54,930 bases of DNA. Source: Deltaproteobacteria bacterium (lineage in GTDB: Bacteria; Myxococcota_A; Polyangia; Haliangiales; SHYZ01). The DNA is taken from NCBI GenBank assembly GCA_016210055.1, contig JACQUZ010000123.1:1-54930 (forward strand), given 5' to 3'. The notes under the pieces are model-generated. The model was not told the origin of the DNA, made no database searches, and saw only the letters and a program-made list of their open reading frames with translations. Shown in pieces: positions 1 through 7,640 of the stretch. The translations under genes and the position numbers were made by a program. The first letter of the stretch is position 1; each line of letters opens with the position of its first letter.

Positions 1-611
1 GCGTCAAGCAGTTGCGCACGCAGATCGAGGAGACCACCTCCGACTATGATCGCGAGTAGCTGCAAGAGCGGCTCGCCAAGCTCGTCGGCGGCGTGGCAGT
101 AATCAAGGTCGGCGCAGCCACCGAGGTCGAGATGAAGGAGAAAAAGGCCCGCGTCGAGGACGCGCTCCACGCGACCCGGGCGGCCGTCGAGGAGGGGATT
201 GTCCCCGGTGGCGGTGTCGCGCTGATTCGCGCCATCACTGCCCTCGAGAAGCTGAAGTTTGATGACGACCGTCGCTTTGGCGTGAACATCCTTCGCCGTG
301 CGATGGAGGAGCCGCTCCGCCAGATCGCGCAGAACGCGGGAACCGATGGATCCATCATCGTGGAGAAGGTCAAGGGTGGCAAGGGAGCCTTCGGCTACAA
401 CGCCGCGACCCTCGAGTATGAAGACCTCGTGAAGGCGGGCGTCATCGACCCGACCAAGGTTGTTCGCTCGGCGCTGCAGAACGCGGCGTCGGTCTCCGGC
501 CTGATGCTCACCACTGAGGCGCTCGTGGCCGAGAAGCCGAGGAAGAAGGAAGCCAAGATGCCGGGGGCTGGTGCCGGCGGTGGCGCCGACTTCGGCGGCG
601 ACGAGTTCTAG
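1..611 (+). CDS. groL: Chaperonin GroEL, C-terminal part, interrupted by an in-frame TAG
   Basis: This is the 3' end of a 60-kDa chaperonin (Hsp60 ring, ATP-driven folding of cytosolic proteins). Reading from base 3, the frame gives residues matching the GroEL end of the apical domain ([12 protein letters not shown]), then TAG at 57-59, then LQERLAKL and an uninterrupted equatorial C-terminal domain to the TAG at 609-611. Family members have Lys where the TAG lies (DREKLQER), so one A-to-T change explains it. The C-terminus ends [11 protein letters not shown] rather than in the GGM repeat of E. coli GroEL. The downstream part alone could start at GTG 93 but would lack the apical domain. No other lesion is visible in about 200 codons, so this is either a very recent nonsense mutation or a base-call error near the left edge of the sequence. 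Identity as GroEL is certain; functionality is not. Confidence 0.93.
57..59 (+). other. In-frame TAG codon inside groL
   Basis: The TAG replaces the conserved Lys codon between DRE and LQER. Other genes here, including groL itself, also end in TAG, so genome-wide reassignment of TAG is not supported. Confidence 0.85.
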
Positions 612-624
612 CAGTTGTTCCCGA

Positions 625-666
625 GAACCACGCGATCAGTCGCAATCACGGCTGATCGCGTGGTTC
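625..666 (+). terminator. Perfect 15-bp hairpin downstream of groL
   Basis: Arms 625-639 and 652-666 are perfectly complementary over 15 bp, with a 12-nt loop, beginning 13 nt after the groL stop. No run of T follows directly, only the pyrimidine-rich repeat at 664-725, so it may act as a terminator, a 3'-end stabiliser or part of a repeat element. An outer pair, CGAGAACC at 622-629 and GGTTCTCG at 713-720, is also perfectly complementary and encloses both the hairpin and most of the repeat. Confidence 0.6.
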
Positions 667-725
667 ACTTGTCTTCCGTGACATCCGACCTCCACCTTTC
701 TTTCCCGCCTGAGGTTCTCGTAGAG
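664..725 (+). repeat. 62-bp dispersed repeat, copy A
   Basis: This copy matches 2533-2594 in the same orientation at 56 of 62 positions by eye, with no gaps. It lies between the groL hairpin and the epimerase gene. The core is a pyrimidine-rich stretch (CCTCCACCTTTCTTTCCCGCC-like) followed by GAGGTTCTCG. The nonamer TTTCCCGCC recurs at 701-709 and 726-734. Confidence 0.8.
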
Positions 726-771
726 TTTCCCGCCGCGGCGTCGGCAGACGCTGATAGGAGAAGTGATAACC

Positions 772-1701
772 ATGCGAATTCTCGTGACTGGAGCTACAGG
801 GCATGTCGGACGGGCGGTCACGGAGGCGCTGCTGCAAGCCGGGCACGTGGTTACGGCGCTGGTGCGTTCCACCGACCGCGCCCGAACCCTTAAGCAATGG
901 CCAGGGCTGTACTTGCTCTACGGGGATCTTAGGCAACCCGAGACCTACAGCGAGGCCGCAGCCAGCCACGAAGCAGTCGTGCACATGGGTTTCGAGTACT
1001 CGGCCAATGGTGACGAGCTGGCACAAGTGGATCGGCTGGCCGTTGCCACGCTGGTCGAAGCAGCGCATCGGAGCCCCACGTGCCGTGGCTTGGTGTACAC
1101 GTCGAATGCGTTCTTGCTGGCCGACATGGGCACCGACGCGACCGTGGATGAGCAGACCGATCCCGCCCAGGCCAAGCATCCGGGGGCGTGGCGGCTCGCC
1201 CACGAAGGAATCATTCTCGATGCATCTACAGAGACATTAGCGACGGCCGTCGTGCGCCTGGGTGCCGTGTATGGGGGTAAGGGCGGGTCCCTGGGGGACC
1301 TCTTCTCGGAAGCCACGCGAGCGCGCACGAGCACCTTCGTGGCACCTGGTACACAGCGCTGGTCCCTCATTTATCGAGGCGACCTCGCGGCCCTCTACCG
1401 TGCCATCGTGGAAACCCGAGCGCGCGGCGTGTTCCACGGCGTGGACGGCAGCCCAATGAGCATGCGCGAAATCGCCGAGACCGTCTCGAATGTGGTCGGG
1501 AACTGTCGTACCACGGCCATTTCCGTCGAGGCAGCACGCGCGTGCCTGCCATATTTCTCATCGGTCCTTTGCCGTGATCTGGCGATGACGACCGCGCGGG
1601 CGCTTGCTCTCGGCTGGCAGCCACGCCACCGCAGCTTTGCCCATGGCGCCGCCGATGCGTACACCGAATGGTTGTCGGGTGCCCTGCCCTCGAAGCCGTA
1701 G
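772..1701 (+). CDS. NAD(P)-dependent epimerase/dehydratase family protein
   Basis: This is a short-chain dehydrogenase/epimerase-type oxidoreductase of 309 residues, probably acting on a nucleotide sugar or similar substrate in the cytosol. The N-terminal Rossmann motif GATGHVG (near residue 7) is that of extended or atypical SDRs. The usual active-site YxxxK is not obvious: the region after the conserved YTSNAF segment carries AWRLAHE instead. It is therefore closer to the atypical SDR/NmrA-like branch, and the substrate cannot be named. ATG 772 is preferred because GGAG at 757-760 is 11 nt upstream, whereas the in-frame GTG at 763 would nearly touch the ribosome site. The gene stands alone, downstream of the groL hairpin and repeat copy A, and converges on the next gene with a 29-bp gap. 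Confidence 0.82.
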   Translation: MRILVTGATGHVGRAVTEALLQAGHVVTALVRSTDRARTLKQWPGLYLLYGDLRQPETYSEAAASHEAVVHMGFEYSANGDELAQVDRLAVATLVEAAHRSPTCRGLVYTSNAFLLADMGTDATVDEQTDPAQAKHPGAWRLAHEGIILDASTETLATAVVRLGAVYGGKGGSLGDLFSEATRARTSTFVAPGTQRWSLIYRGDLAALYRAIVETRARGVFHGVDGSPMSMREIAETVSNVVGNCRTTAISVEAARACLPYFSSVLCRDLAMTTARALALGWQPRHRSFAHGAADAYTEWLSGALPSKP

Positions 1702-1730
1702 GGGCACCTCGGATTCCCGGACCTAGTGGA

Positions 1731-2270
1731 TCAGGGCTCGATCCGCCGGAGCAAGACCACCGCACGCGAGAATTCGGTCTCTTGCGTGATCCTCACGCCG
1801 CCCGCGACAATCTCGCCGGTCTGGTGCAGGGGAGCGCCGAGAAACTCGAGCTCGTAGCGGGCCCGCGTGCCGGGCTCGTCGACGCTCGCGCACGCATCGC
1901 CAAGGCCGCGGACGATCCACGGCGTCGGGAAGTGCCTCTGGACGCCGCGAAGCGCGACGTCGCGACCGTTCTCCGCGAGGACGAGGATCTCCTCGCCGCG
2001 AAAGAGCGTGAGGCCCCACTTCGAGACGCGCGTCGTGTGGCGCACCTCGCCGTCGCGCTCGGCGCTCGCGTGGTAGTCGACTGAGGTCTCCATGCAGAGC
2101 GGGCCGAGGAGCTTCGGCACGAGCGACATCGAGATCGCGCGCAGGCGATCGAGGACGCTCATCCGGCAGGCGAAGAAGGCACGCCAGTCAGTGATCGCGA
2201 GCGCGAGCGCGCCTCGCCAGCGGCCGTGGTTCGCGCGGTAGTAGCGGTAGTTGGGCCGATCGATCGTCAT
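1731..2270 (-). CDS. Hypothetical protein
   Basis: This is an unrecognised protein of 179 residues. It is predicted soluble, without a signal peptide, membrane helix or cysteine motif. The N-terminus is aromatic and basic (TIDRPNYRYYRANHGRWRG), and the C-terminal half looks like beta strands (YELEFLGAPL, GEIVAGGVRIT, EFSRAVVLLRR). ATG 2270 was chosen; an in-frame GTG lies two codons upstream at 2276. No strong ribosome site is seen for either start. It is convergent with the epimerase gene and divergent from mutY, so it is probably monocistronic. Codon-position GC looks like a real gene, because third positions are strongly GC-rich on this strand. No function is proposed. Confidence 0.65.
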   Translation of the reverse strand: MTIDRPNYRYYRANHGRWRGALALAITDWRAFFACRMSVLDRLRAISMSLVPKLLGPLCMETSVDYHASAERDGEVRHTTRVSKWGLTLFRGEEILVLAENGRDVALRGVQRHFPTPWIVRGLGDACASVDEPGTRARYELEFLGAPLHQTGEIVAGGVRITQETEFSRAVVLLRRIEP

Positions 2271-2498
2271 GCTCACAGGAATTCCAACCTACCTTTGATC
2301 AGGCGTACCTACAAAGTCGGGCAAGAGGGCATGGGAATGGGGGCGGCTACGTCACGCTGGGGCGCTCCCCCGCCTGAGCCCTTCGAGACGCTCGACAACC
2401 TGATCTCAGAGGTCCGGTCGCTTGCCGAGGCTGCGCCATGAGCCGCCAGAGCAAGACGACCCCCAAGCGACTGCGGAGCCACCACCAAGTCGTTTCGC
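2271..2498. other. Intergenic region with a possible pair of tiny coupled ORFs
   Basis: No gene is assigned with confidence. On the plus strand ATG 2331 opens 36 codons ending ATGA at 2438-2441. The overlapping ATG at 2438 opens a second frame that starts MSRQSKTTPKRLRSHHQ and then runs through repeat copy B into the mutY region out of frame. The coupling and the basic start look gene-like, but the lengths are tiny and no family is recognised. A small GGGGCGCTCCCC hairpin lies near 2360. The mutY promoter is expected here but no clear -35/-10 pair was found. Confidence 0.25.
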
Positions 2499-3632
2499 GT
2501 GAACGCTGTCTCTTCGGCGCCAAGACATGTGCTTCACTTGTCCTCCGTGACTTCCGGCCTCCACCTTTTTTTCCCGCCCGAGGTTCTCGCAGAGCGGGTT
2601 GTCGCCTATTACCATCGCGAGAAGCGCCCTCTTCCCTTCCGCGCGACCACGGATCCCTACGCGGTTTGGGTCAGCGAAGTCATGGCGCAACAGACACGGA
2701 TTGAGACCGTTCTCCCTTTTTGGGAGCGGTGGATGCTCCGCTTTCCGACGCTGGAGGCGGTCGCCCGTGCGCCGGAGGACGAAATCCTGGCTGCCTGGTC
2801 GGGCCTTGGCTACTACGCGCGGGCCCGAAGCTTGCACAAGGCAGCCAAGATCATTGTCGAGACATGGGGAGGGCAATTTCCCAGAGTGCTCGACGACATC
2901 CAGTCCCTGCCTGGCGTTGGCCGCTACACGGCGGGAGCCATCGCGTCGATCGCGTTTGGCAAGCGCACTGCGGTCGTCGACGGCAACGTCGTGAGGATTT
3001 ACGCGCGGCTCGTCGGCGTGGAGGCCGACGTGCGCTCCCAGCGGGTACAGAGGCTGCTCTGGGACTTGGCGTCTCGCGTGGTTCCAGAGGGGTCCCCTGG
3101 CGATTTCAACCAGGGGCTCATGGATCTTGGCGCCACCACGTGCACCCCACGCGCCCCGCGCTGTGCGTCGTGCCCACTGGCCGATCTGTGCGTTGCCCGC
3201 AAGACGGGGCGCCAGCACGAGATCCCTGTCGTCGCGCCCAAGGCGCCTCCCAGGTTGGTCGCCGTGGAGATCGCATGGATCGCGCGAAAGGGGAAGTGGC
3301 TCCTCGCCAAGCGTGCGTCCAAGGGCCTGTTTGGTGGTCTCTGGGAGCTTCCTGAACGCGAGGCGCTCGAACGTGCTGGAAACCGGCTCTTGGTCAAGGG
3401 CTCACCGCTTGCGCAGAGAGAGCACCGGCTTTCCCATCGGACGATCCGATACACGGTTCACACCGTGCACCTCGCTCCCCGCGCCCGGGTCGCCGTAGGC
3501 ACGCCGTACGAAGACGCTCGCTTCTTCCCGCCTTCGGCGCTAGCCTCGCTCGGAATTTCGTCCGCGACCCGAGCGCTTGCAAGGGCGATCCTCGCGGCGG
3601 AGGCGTCACGCAGGAGTCCAAGTCATGGCTGA
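2499..3632 (+). CDS. mutY: A/G-specific adenine DNA glycosylase MutY
   Basis: MutY removes adenine mispaired with 8-oxoguanine in base-excision repair. With the GTG 2499 start (377 residues), the order is a six-helix/HhH glycosylase domain, a [4Fe-4S] loop and a C-terminal NUDIX-like 8-oxoG recognition domain. Visible residues are catalytic E60 in SEVMAQQT, the helix-hairpin-helix LPGVGRYTAGA (137-147), catalytic D161 in VDGNV, and cluster ligands C215, C222, C225 and C231 with the classical C-x6-C-x2-C-x5-C spacing. The NUDIX-like part spans about 245-370. The start is uncertain: similarity to MutY begins only around residue 27, and the preceding residues are encoded by repeat copy B. In-frame GTG codons at 2529 and 2547 and TTG at 2538 are alternatives, and none has a good ribosome site. 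The 3' end overlaps folE by 8 bp. Confidence 0.95.
   Translation: MNAVSSAPRHVLHLSSVTSGLHLFFPPEVLAERVVAYYHREKRPLPFRATTDPYAVWVSEVMAQQTRIETVLPFWERWMLRFPTLEAVARAPEDEILAAWSGLGYYARARSLHKAAKIIVETWGGQFPRVLDDIQSLPGVGRYTAGAIASIAFGKRTAVVDGNVVRIYARLVGVEADVRSQRVQRLLWDLASRVVPEGSPGDFNQGLMDLGATTCTPRAPRCASCPLADLCVARKTGRQHEIPVVAPKAPPRLVAVEIAWIARKGKWLLAKRASKGLFGGLWELPEREALERAGNRLLVKGSPLAQREHRLSHRTIRYTVHTVHLAPRARVAVGTPYEDARFFPPSALASLGISSATRALARAILAAEASRRSPSHG
2533..2594 (+). repeat. 62-bp dispersed repeat, copy B
   Basis: This is the second copy of the element at 664-725. It overlaps the annotated 5' end of mutY and would supply about the first 20-30 residues there, including HLSSVTSGLHLFFPPEV. The same reading frame of copy A would read HLSSVTSDLHLSFPPEV, although no real gene is recognised across copy A. 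Confidence 0.8.
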
Positions 3633-4233
3633 TCGCGAGCTCGCAGAAGCGCACTTTCGGGAGGGGTTCAAGAAGATCTTGGAGGGCTTTGAATTGCTCG
3701 GCTACGACACGTCGGCAGACGAGAACTTCCAAGGTACCGTGTCGCGTGCCGCGAAGGGCCTGGCCGAGCTCGTCCTGTGCAACGACACCGTGCAGAGCGA
3801 GATCAACGACATGCTCGCCAAGACGTTCCCTGCGCGCTACGACGAGATGGTCATTTCAAAGCACAACGTGTCGTTCGGCGTCTGTCCACACCACATCCTT
3901 CCCGTCATCTACCGGATTAGCGTGGCCTACATCCCCATGGAAAAGGTGCTAGGCATCAGCAAGCTCTCTCGGCTCGTCCAACTTCTCGCGCGCAGGCCCA
4001 TCCTCCAGGAGGATCTGACGCACGAGCTCGCCCGAATTCTTCACCAGACGCTTGAGAGTCGGGGAGCGGCCGCATACGTCGAAGGAATGCACCTTTGCAT
4101 GGCAGCGCGCGGCGTACAGGCGCACGAAGCCCGAGTGGTCACGAGTGCCGTGCGAGGCGCCTTTCTCGACCAGCCCGCGACGAGACAGGAGTTCCTCGAC
4201 CTCGTGACCACGGCCCACCCGAGCCTCCTGTAA
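3625..4233 (+). CDS. folE: GTP cyclohydrolase I
   Basis: This enzyme makes 7,8-dihydroneopterin triphosphate from GTP, the first step to folate or other pterins and deazapurines. At 202 residues it is close to the family's usual length. Zinc ligands are visible as C87 and H90 in the CPHH motif and C158 in HLCMAARGV; the second catalytic His (H89) is kept. The Glu normally between Cys and His (CEHH) is Pro here, which is unusual. The sequence YIPMEKVLGISKLSRLVQ is typical of the family. ATG 3625 follows GGAG at 3613-3616 by 8 nt and overlaps the mutY end by 8 bp, so the two are probably co-transcribed and translationally coupled. It converges on the next gene with a 13-bp gap. Confidence 0.92.
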   Translation: MADRELAEAHFREGFKKILEGFELLGYDTSADENFQGTVSRAAKGLAELVLCNDTVQSEINDMLAKTFPARYDEMVISKHNVSFGVCPHHILPVIYRISVAYIPMEKVLGISKLSRLVQLLARRPILQEDLTHELARILHQTLESRGAAAYVEGMHLCMAARGVQAHEARVVTSAVRGAFLDQPATRQEFLDLVTTAHPSLL

Positions 4234-4246
4234 ATAGGTCTCGCTG

Positions 4247-6412
4247 CTAATCGACCTCGATTTCGACCCGCAAGGGCCCACCATGCACGTCGAGGACATC
4301 GGCGTGTGTCCGCTTGCCGCTCCGAGTAAATCGCAAGGACACGAGGGCCTGACCAACCCTCATGGAACGTAGCTCGATACGCCGGACGGAGGCAGGGAGG
4401 CGGGGGTTCCAGATGCGCAGTCGCCCCTCGGGGGCGTTTGGATCCAGCCCCAACGCCGCCTGGAGCAGCATGAACAGCGCCCCGGACGCCCACGCCTGCG
4501 GGCTGCACGACACCGGGTAGTGAACCAGGAATTCCCGGTCGCCCCTCCCAGTGCCACAAAACAGCTCGGGCAGCCGCTGGTAGCGGAAGTGCTCGCTCGC
4601 CGCGAACATCCCCTCGAGAACGCGCATCGCAGCGTCGTGCAATCCATAACGCGACATCCCGAGCGCCACCACGGCGTTGTCATGGGGCCACACGGTGCCG
4701 TTGTGGTAGCTGATGGGGTTGTACACGGTTTGCCCACGTCCGACCGTGCGGATCCCCCAGCCGCTGTACATCTCTGGCCCGAGCAACACGCCAGCAAGGC
4801 GAGAGGCTCGCTCCTCGGGAACCGCGCGGCTCCAAAGCAAGTGCCCTGGGTTCGAGGAAATCGTTGGTACCTGTCTCCCTGATCCATCAAGAGCGAGGGC
4901 GTAGAAGGAGGTCTCCTCGTTCCAGAATGCCTCGTCGATCTGACGGATGAGTGGCGCCACGCGAGAGAGCCACTTGTCGGCGAGCTCGAGCTCCCCCATG
5001 GCGCGGGCGAGCTGGGCGCCTCGACGGTACGCATCGACTGCGTAGCCCTGTACCTCGACAAGGGAAACCGGCGCTTGGGCGCGCCGTCCATCGGGAAAAG
5101 AGACCCCGTCGCGACTGTCTTTCCAGCCTTGGTTCTCGAGACCGCGAGGGGAGACACGCTTGTACGAGAGGAAGCGCGTACCCTGCTCCGTGTGACGTTC
5201 GATCCATTCCATTGACGCGACGACATGCGGCCAGGCTTCCGCGAGCAAGGATTTCTCGTTCATCCAGCGGTATAGCTCGCCGGCGAGGATCACGTAGAGC
5301 GGTGTCGCGTCGACGCTTCCGTAGTACGGTGAATGCGGGATTTCTCCAGCGCGGACCATCTCCCCGCGCCGGAGCTCGTGCATGATCTTGCCCGGCTCTT
5401 CCTCGCGCATCGTTTCGTAGTTCTTTCCCTGGTGAAGGCCAAGGAATCGCAGCGTCTCGCCGGACAAGGAGGGAGCGAAGCCCAGCATCTGCATGGACGT
5501 GATGAGCGAGTCGCGCCCAAACGGTGCTGCAAACCACGGGATGCCCGCCCCCACGATGGAGCGGCTTTCGTGGCAAATTCGCAGGGCGAAGACGTCGGAC
5601 AACGCCCGCTCGAACGCACGCTGGATGATGTTGTTGTCACACCGGGTGCGCGCGCAGCCGGTCTGGAAGTCGTCCATTTCTCGGTGTGCCCGCGCCACGC
5701 GCACGTCAAAGGGCCAAAGGGGTCGGTCTGGGTCCTGCTCACCGCGCCAAGGCGTGATCACGACCTCCTGAACCTGCGCCTCCCCAGGGTCCAGGCGCAG
5801 GCGAAAATGGGCCCGCGACGCTTCGAGGGCGACCGGCTCGGGGGTGAAGCGAAGCGTCGTGTGGTACTCCTCACGGTCCAGGCCGCGATACCGGAGCTCT
5901 ACCCGGTCCCTGCGCACCTGGGGCGAGAGATACTCGCCCCGCCGCGGTCGCCGCGCGCCTCTGACCTCGAAGACGTCGGCGAAGTCAGCGCCGAAGCGCA
6001 CGTCGAACTCAAGGTCTACGGGACGCCCGAGGTAGTTCAGGAAGATGAGCTGATCGACGAAGTCATCTTCGTCGAGGATCTGCTTTCTTCGCACGTGCAA
6101 GAAGTTTATGGGCTCGTCGAGAAGACCACCGAACTCACGATCCGTGGTCGTCAAGTCGATCTGCGCCGCCACGGCCGATGAAGTCTCTGCAGAAAGGCGG
6201 GTCGGCGACGGCCCGGGTAGCACCAGCTCGTAATACGAGAGGTGGCGCGTGTCCTGATGGAACACCCCCAGGTCCCGCGCACCCGGAGGCACGATGTTGC
6301 CGGTCGTAATCGTCACCGAGAAGATGTTTCCCCTCGACAAGACCAGGCGCTCCGGCTCTGGCGCCTGCGGCAGCTCGAGAAGCTCAGCGACGCTGGCGGG
6401 GGCGCTGATCAT
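4247..6412 (-). CDS. Amylo-alpha-1,6-glucosidase-like glycogen debranching enzyme
   Basis: This is a predicted cytosolic glycoside hydrolase of about 721 residues. An N-terminal beta-rich glycogen-debranching domain (residues about 20-250) is followed by an (alpha/alpha)6-barrel catalytic domain like GH15/GH63 enzymes. Family motifs are WFAAPFGRDSLIT, ENQGWKDSRDG, VEVQGYAVDA and YHNGTVWPHDNA; the acidic residues in these are the likely catalytic pair. It probably hydrolyses alpha-1,6 branches or a related alpha-glucoside; exact specificity is inference. The start is coupled to the upstream glycosyltransferase stop, with TGATG at 6414-6410 giving ATG 6412; a GTG at 6415 is the alternative. This glycosyltransferase-debranching pairing suggests one alpha-glucan or trehalose-like storage or stress pathway. 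Confidence 0.9.
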   Translation of the reverse strand: MISAPASVAELLELPQAPEPERLVLSRGNIFSVTITTGNIVPPGARDLGVFHQDTRHLSYYELVLPGPSPTRLSAETSSAVAAQIDLTTTDREFGGLLDEPINFLHVRRKQILDEDDFVDQLIFLNYLGRPVDLEFDVRFGADFADVFEVRGARRPRRGEYLSPQVRRDRVELRYRGLDREEYHTTLRFTPEPVALEASRAHFRLRLDPGEAQVQEVVITPWRGEQDPDRPLWPFDVRVARAHREMDDFQTGCARTRCDNNIIQRAFERALSDVFALRICHESRSIVGAGIPWFAAPFGRDSLITSMQMLGFAPSLSGETLRFLGLHQGKNYETMREEEPGKIMHELRRGEMVRAGEIPHSPYYGSVDATPLYVILAGELYRWMNEKSLLAEAWPHVVASMEWIERHTEQGTRFLSYKRVSPRGLENQGWKDSRDGVSFPDGRRAQAPVSLVEVQGYAVDAYRRGAQLARAMGELELADKWLSRVAPLIRQIDEAFWNEETSFYALALDGSGRQVPTISSNPGHLLWSRAVPEERASRLAGVLLGPEMYSGWGIRTVGRGQTVYNPISYHNGTVWPHDNAVVALGMSRYGLHDAAMRVLEGMFAASEHFRYQRLPELFCGTGRGDREFLVHYPVSCSPQAWASGALFMLLQAALGLDPNAPEGRLRIWNPRLPASVRRIELRSMRVGQALVSLRFTRSGKRTHADVLDVHGGPLRVEIEVD

Positions 6413-7464
6413 CACCGATCAACCTGGGGCACGTGGTGCGGGATGCCCAGCGCCTCGTTGTACACCGCGAGGTACTCGTCGACCATGCGATCGGCGCTGA
6501 AGCGGCGAGCCGCGAATCTCCGGCAGCGCGCTCGATCGAACCGCTCCTTGCCCGAGGCGAGATGAACGAGCTTCTCCGCCATCTGGACTTCACTGTCAAC
6601 GAGCCAGCCGGTGATTCCTTCGTCGATGACCTCGGGCGCGGACCCGCGTGGGAAGGAGAGGACAGGAGTCCCGCACAGCATGGACTCAATCATGACCAAG
6701 CCGAACGGCTCTTCCCAATTGATCGGAAACAGCGTCGCGACGGCGTCCCCGAGCAGTCGCACCTTGGGTGCGTGCGACACCTCACCTACCCACCTCACGA
6801 GAGGATCGCGAAGCCTCGGCCCGACCTCGGCACCGAAGTACCTGTCGTCGTGTGACTTCCCGGCGAGCCTGATGGGCAAGCGTGCCCGTCTCGCGACGTC
6901 GATGGCCACGTGTACCCCCTTCTCGGGGGCAAATCGCCCGAGGAAGGCCACGTAGCCACCATTGCCAGGGCCAAGCGGGTAGAGGCTGGGGCTCACGCCG
7001 TGGTGGACCACTCGGGCCTCGCAGATGTCCGAGATCAGGTCACGCTGCCTTGCGCTTATAGCCACCATGGTGATTGGGTAGCCGTGCGTCGCGCGGTAGA
7101 GGTCGCAAAGGGCCTCATCACGGTCGTGGTGCACCGTATACACGATCGGAACGTCGAGAATCCGCGCGAATGCCAACAGCGACGCGACGTGCGCGTGGAT
7201 GACGTCGATTCCGTCGCGCGAGAGCACGTCATACGCAGCGGCGGCGGCGTGCACGATCTCTCGATAGGTGTTCGGAGGCCATGCAGCCGTTGGGAATACG
7301 GAGCGGACGCGCGCAGGCGCCTGCGAGTCTCCAGTCGCGTAGAGGGTGACCTCGTGTCCCCTGCTCGCCAACCCCTCGACTAAGTTCATGACGATGAGCT
7401 CCGTACCCCCGTACCTGGGGGGCGGGACGGCGACAAACGGAGTCGAAACGACCGCGATTCGCAA
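6412..7464 (-). CDS. GT4-family glycosyltransferase
   Basis: This is a retaining GT-B glycosyltransferase of 350 residues that transfers a sugar from an NDP-sugar to an unknown acceptor. The N-terminal Rossmann half starts RIAVVSTPF with the glycine loop PPRYGGTE. The C-terminal half has the GRFAPEKG segment and the donor-binding motif EEPFGLVMIESMLCGTPV of family GT4. TTG 7464 is preferred because AGGAGG at 7477-7472 is 7 nt upstream and the family's first strand begins right there. A longer version from ATG 7524 would add a basic 20-residue leader without a good ribosome site. It is followed by the debranching enzyme with overlapping stop and start, and is divergent from the HEAT/TPR gene across a 176-bp region. 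Confidence 0.9.
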   Translation of the reverse strand: MRIAVVSTPFVAVPPPRYGGTELIVMNLVEGLASRGHEVTLYATGDSQAPARVRSVFPTAAWPPNTYREIVHAAAAAYDVLSRDGIDVIHAHVASLLAFARILDVPIVYTVHHDRDEALCDLYRATHGYPITMVAISARQRDLISDICEARVVHHGVSPSLYPLGPGNGGYVAFLGRFAPEKGVHVAIDVARRARLPIRLAGKSHDDRYFGAEVGPRLRDPLVRWVGEVSHAPKVRLLGDAVATLFPINWEEPFGLVMIESMLCGTPVLSFPRGSAPEVIDEGITGWLVDSEVQMAEKLVHLASGKERFDRARCRRFAARRFSADRMVDEYLAVYNEALGIPHHVPQVDR

Positions 7465-7524
7465 GCAGGAGCCTCCTGGATCTTGCTCTGTGCGCGGCCT
7501 GCGCCAAGGGAAGTGGAAACCCAT

Positions 7525-7544
7525 CCGCCGACTATCATCGGCGG
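7525..7544. promoter_or_regulatory. Inverted repeat between divergent genes
   Basis: Perfect 7-bp arms CCGCCGA (7525-7531) and TCGGCGG (7538-7544) are separated by 6 nt. The repeat lies 61-80 bp upstream of the glycosyltransferase start and about 40 bp before the -35 proposed for the HEAT/TPR gene. The size and place suit a dimeric regulator's operator, but no regulator is identified. Confidence 0.35.
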
Positions 7545-7583
7545 GCAGCAGAAGCTCGGAAGCTCCAACCCTTCAATTCCTCT

Positions 7584-7612
7584 TTGACGCTGGGTTACAA
7601 TACATGTAGGGT
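7584..7612 (+). promoter_or_regulatory. Possible sigma-70-type promoter
   Basis: TTGACG at 7584-7589 and TAGGGT at 7607-7612 are spaced by 17 bp. This would start transcription near 7619 and give a leader of about 20 nt before ATG 7641. It is a hexamer match only. Confidence 0.35.
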
Positions 7613-7640
7613 AATGCGTAGTCACCTACTGGGCGGGCCA

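Noticed and set aside
57..59. Stop-codon recoding (for example pyrrolysine at TAG) in groL
   Set aside because: TAG ends many other genes in the window, and the family residue is Lys in a non-catalytic position; nothing suggests a selected recoding event.
615..893. Plus-strand open frame after groL that reads through repeat copy A
   Set aside because: It consists of the hairpin, the repeat and an out-of-frame part of the epimerase gene; no ribosome site or family match.
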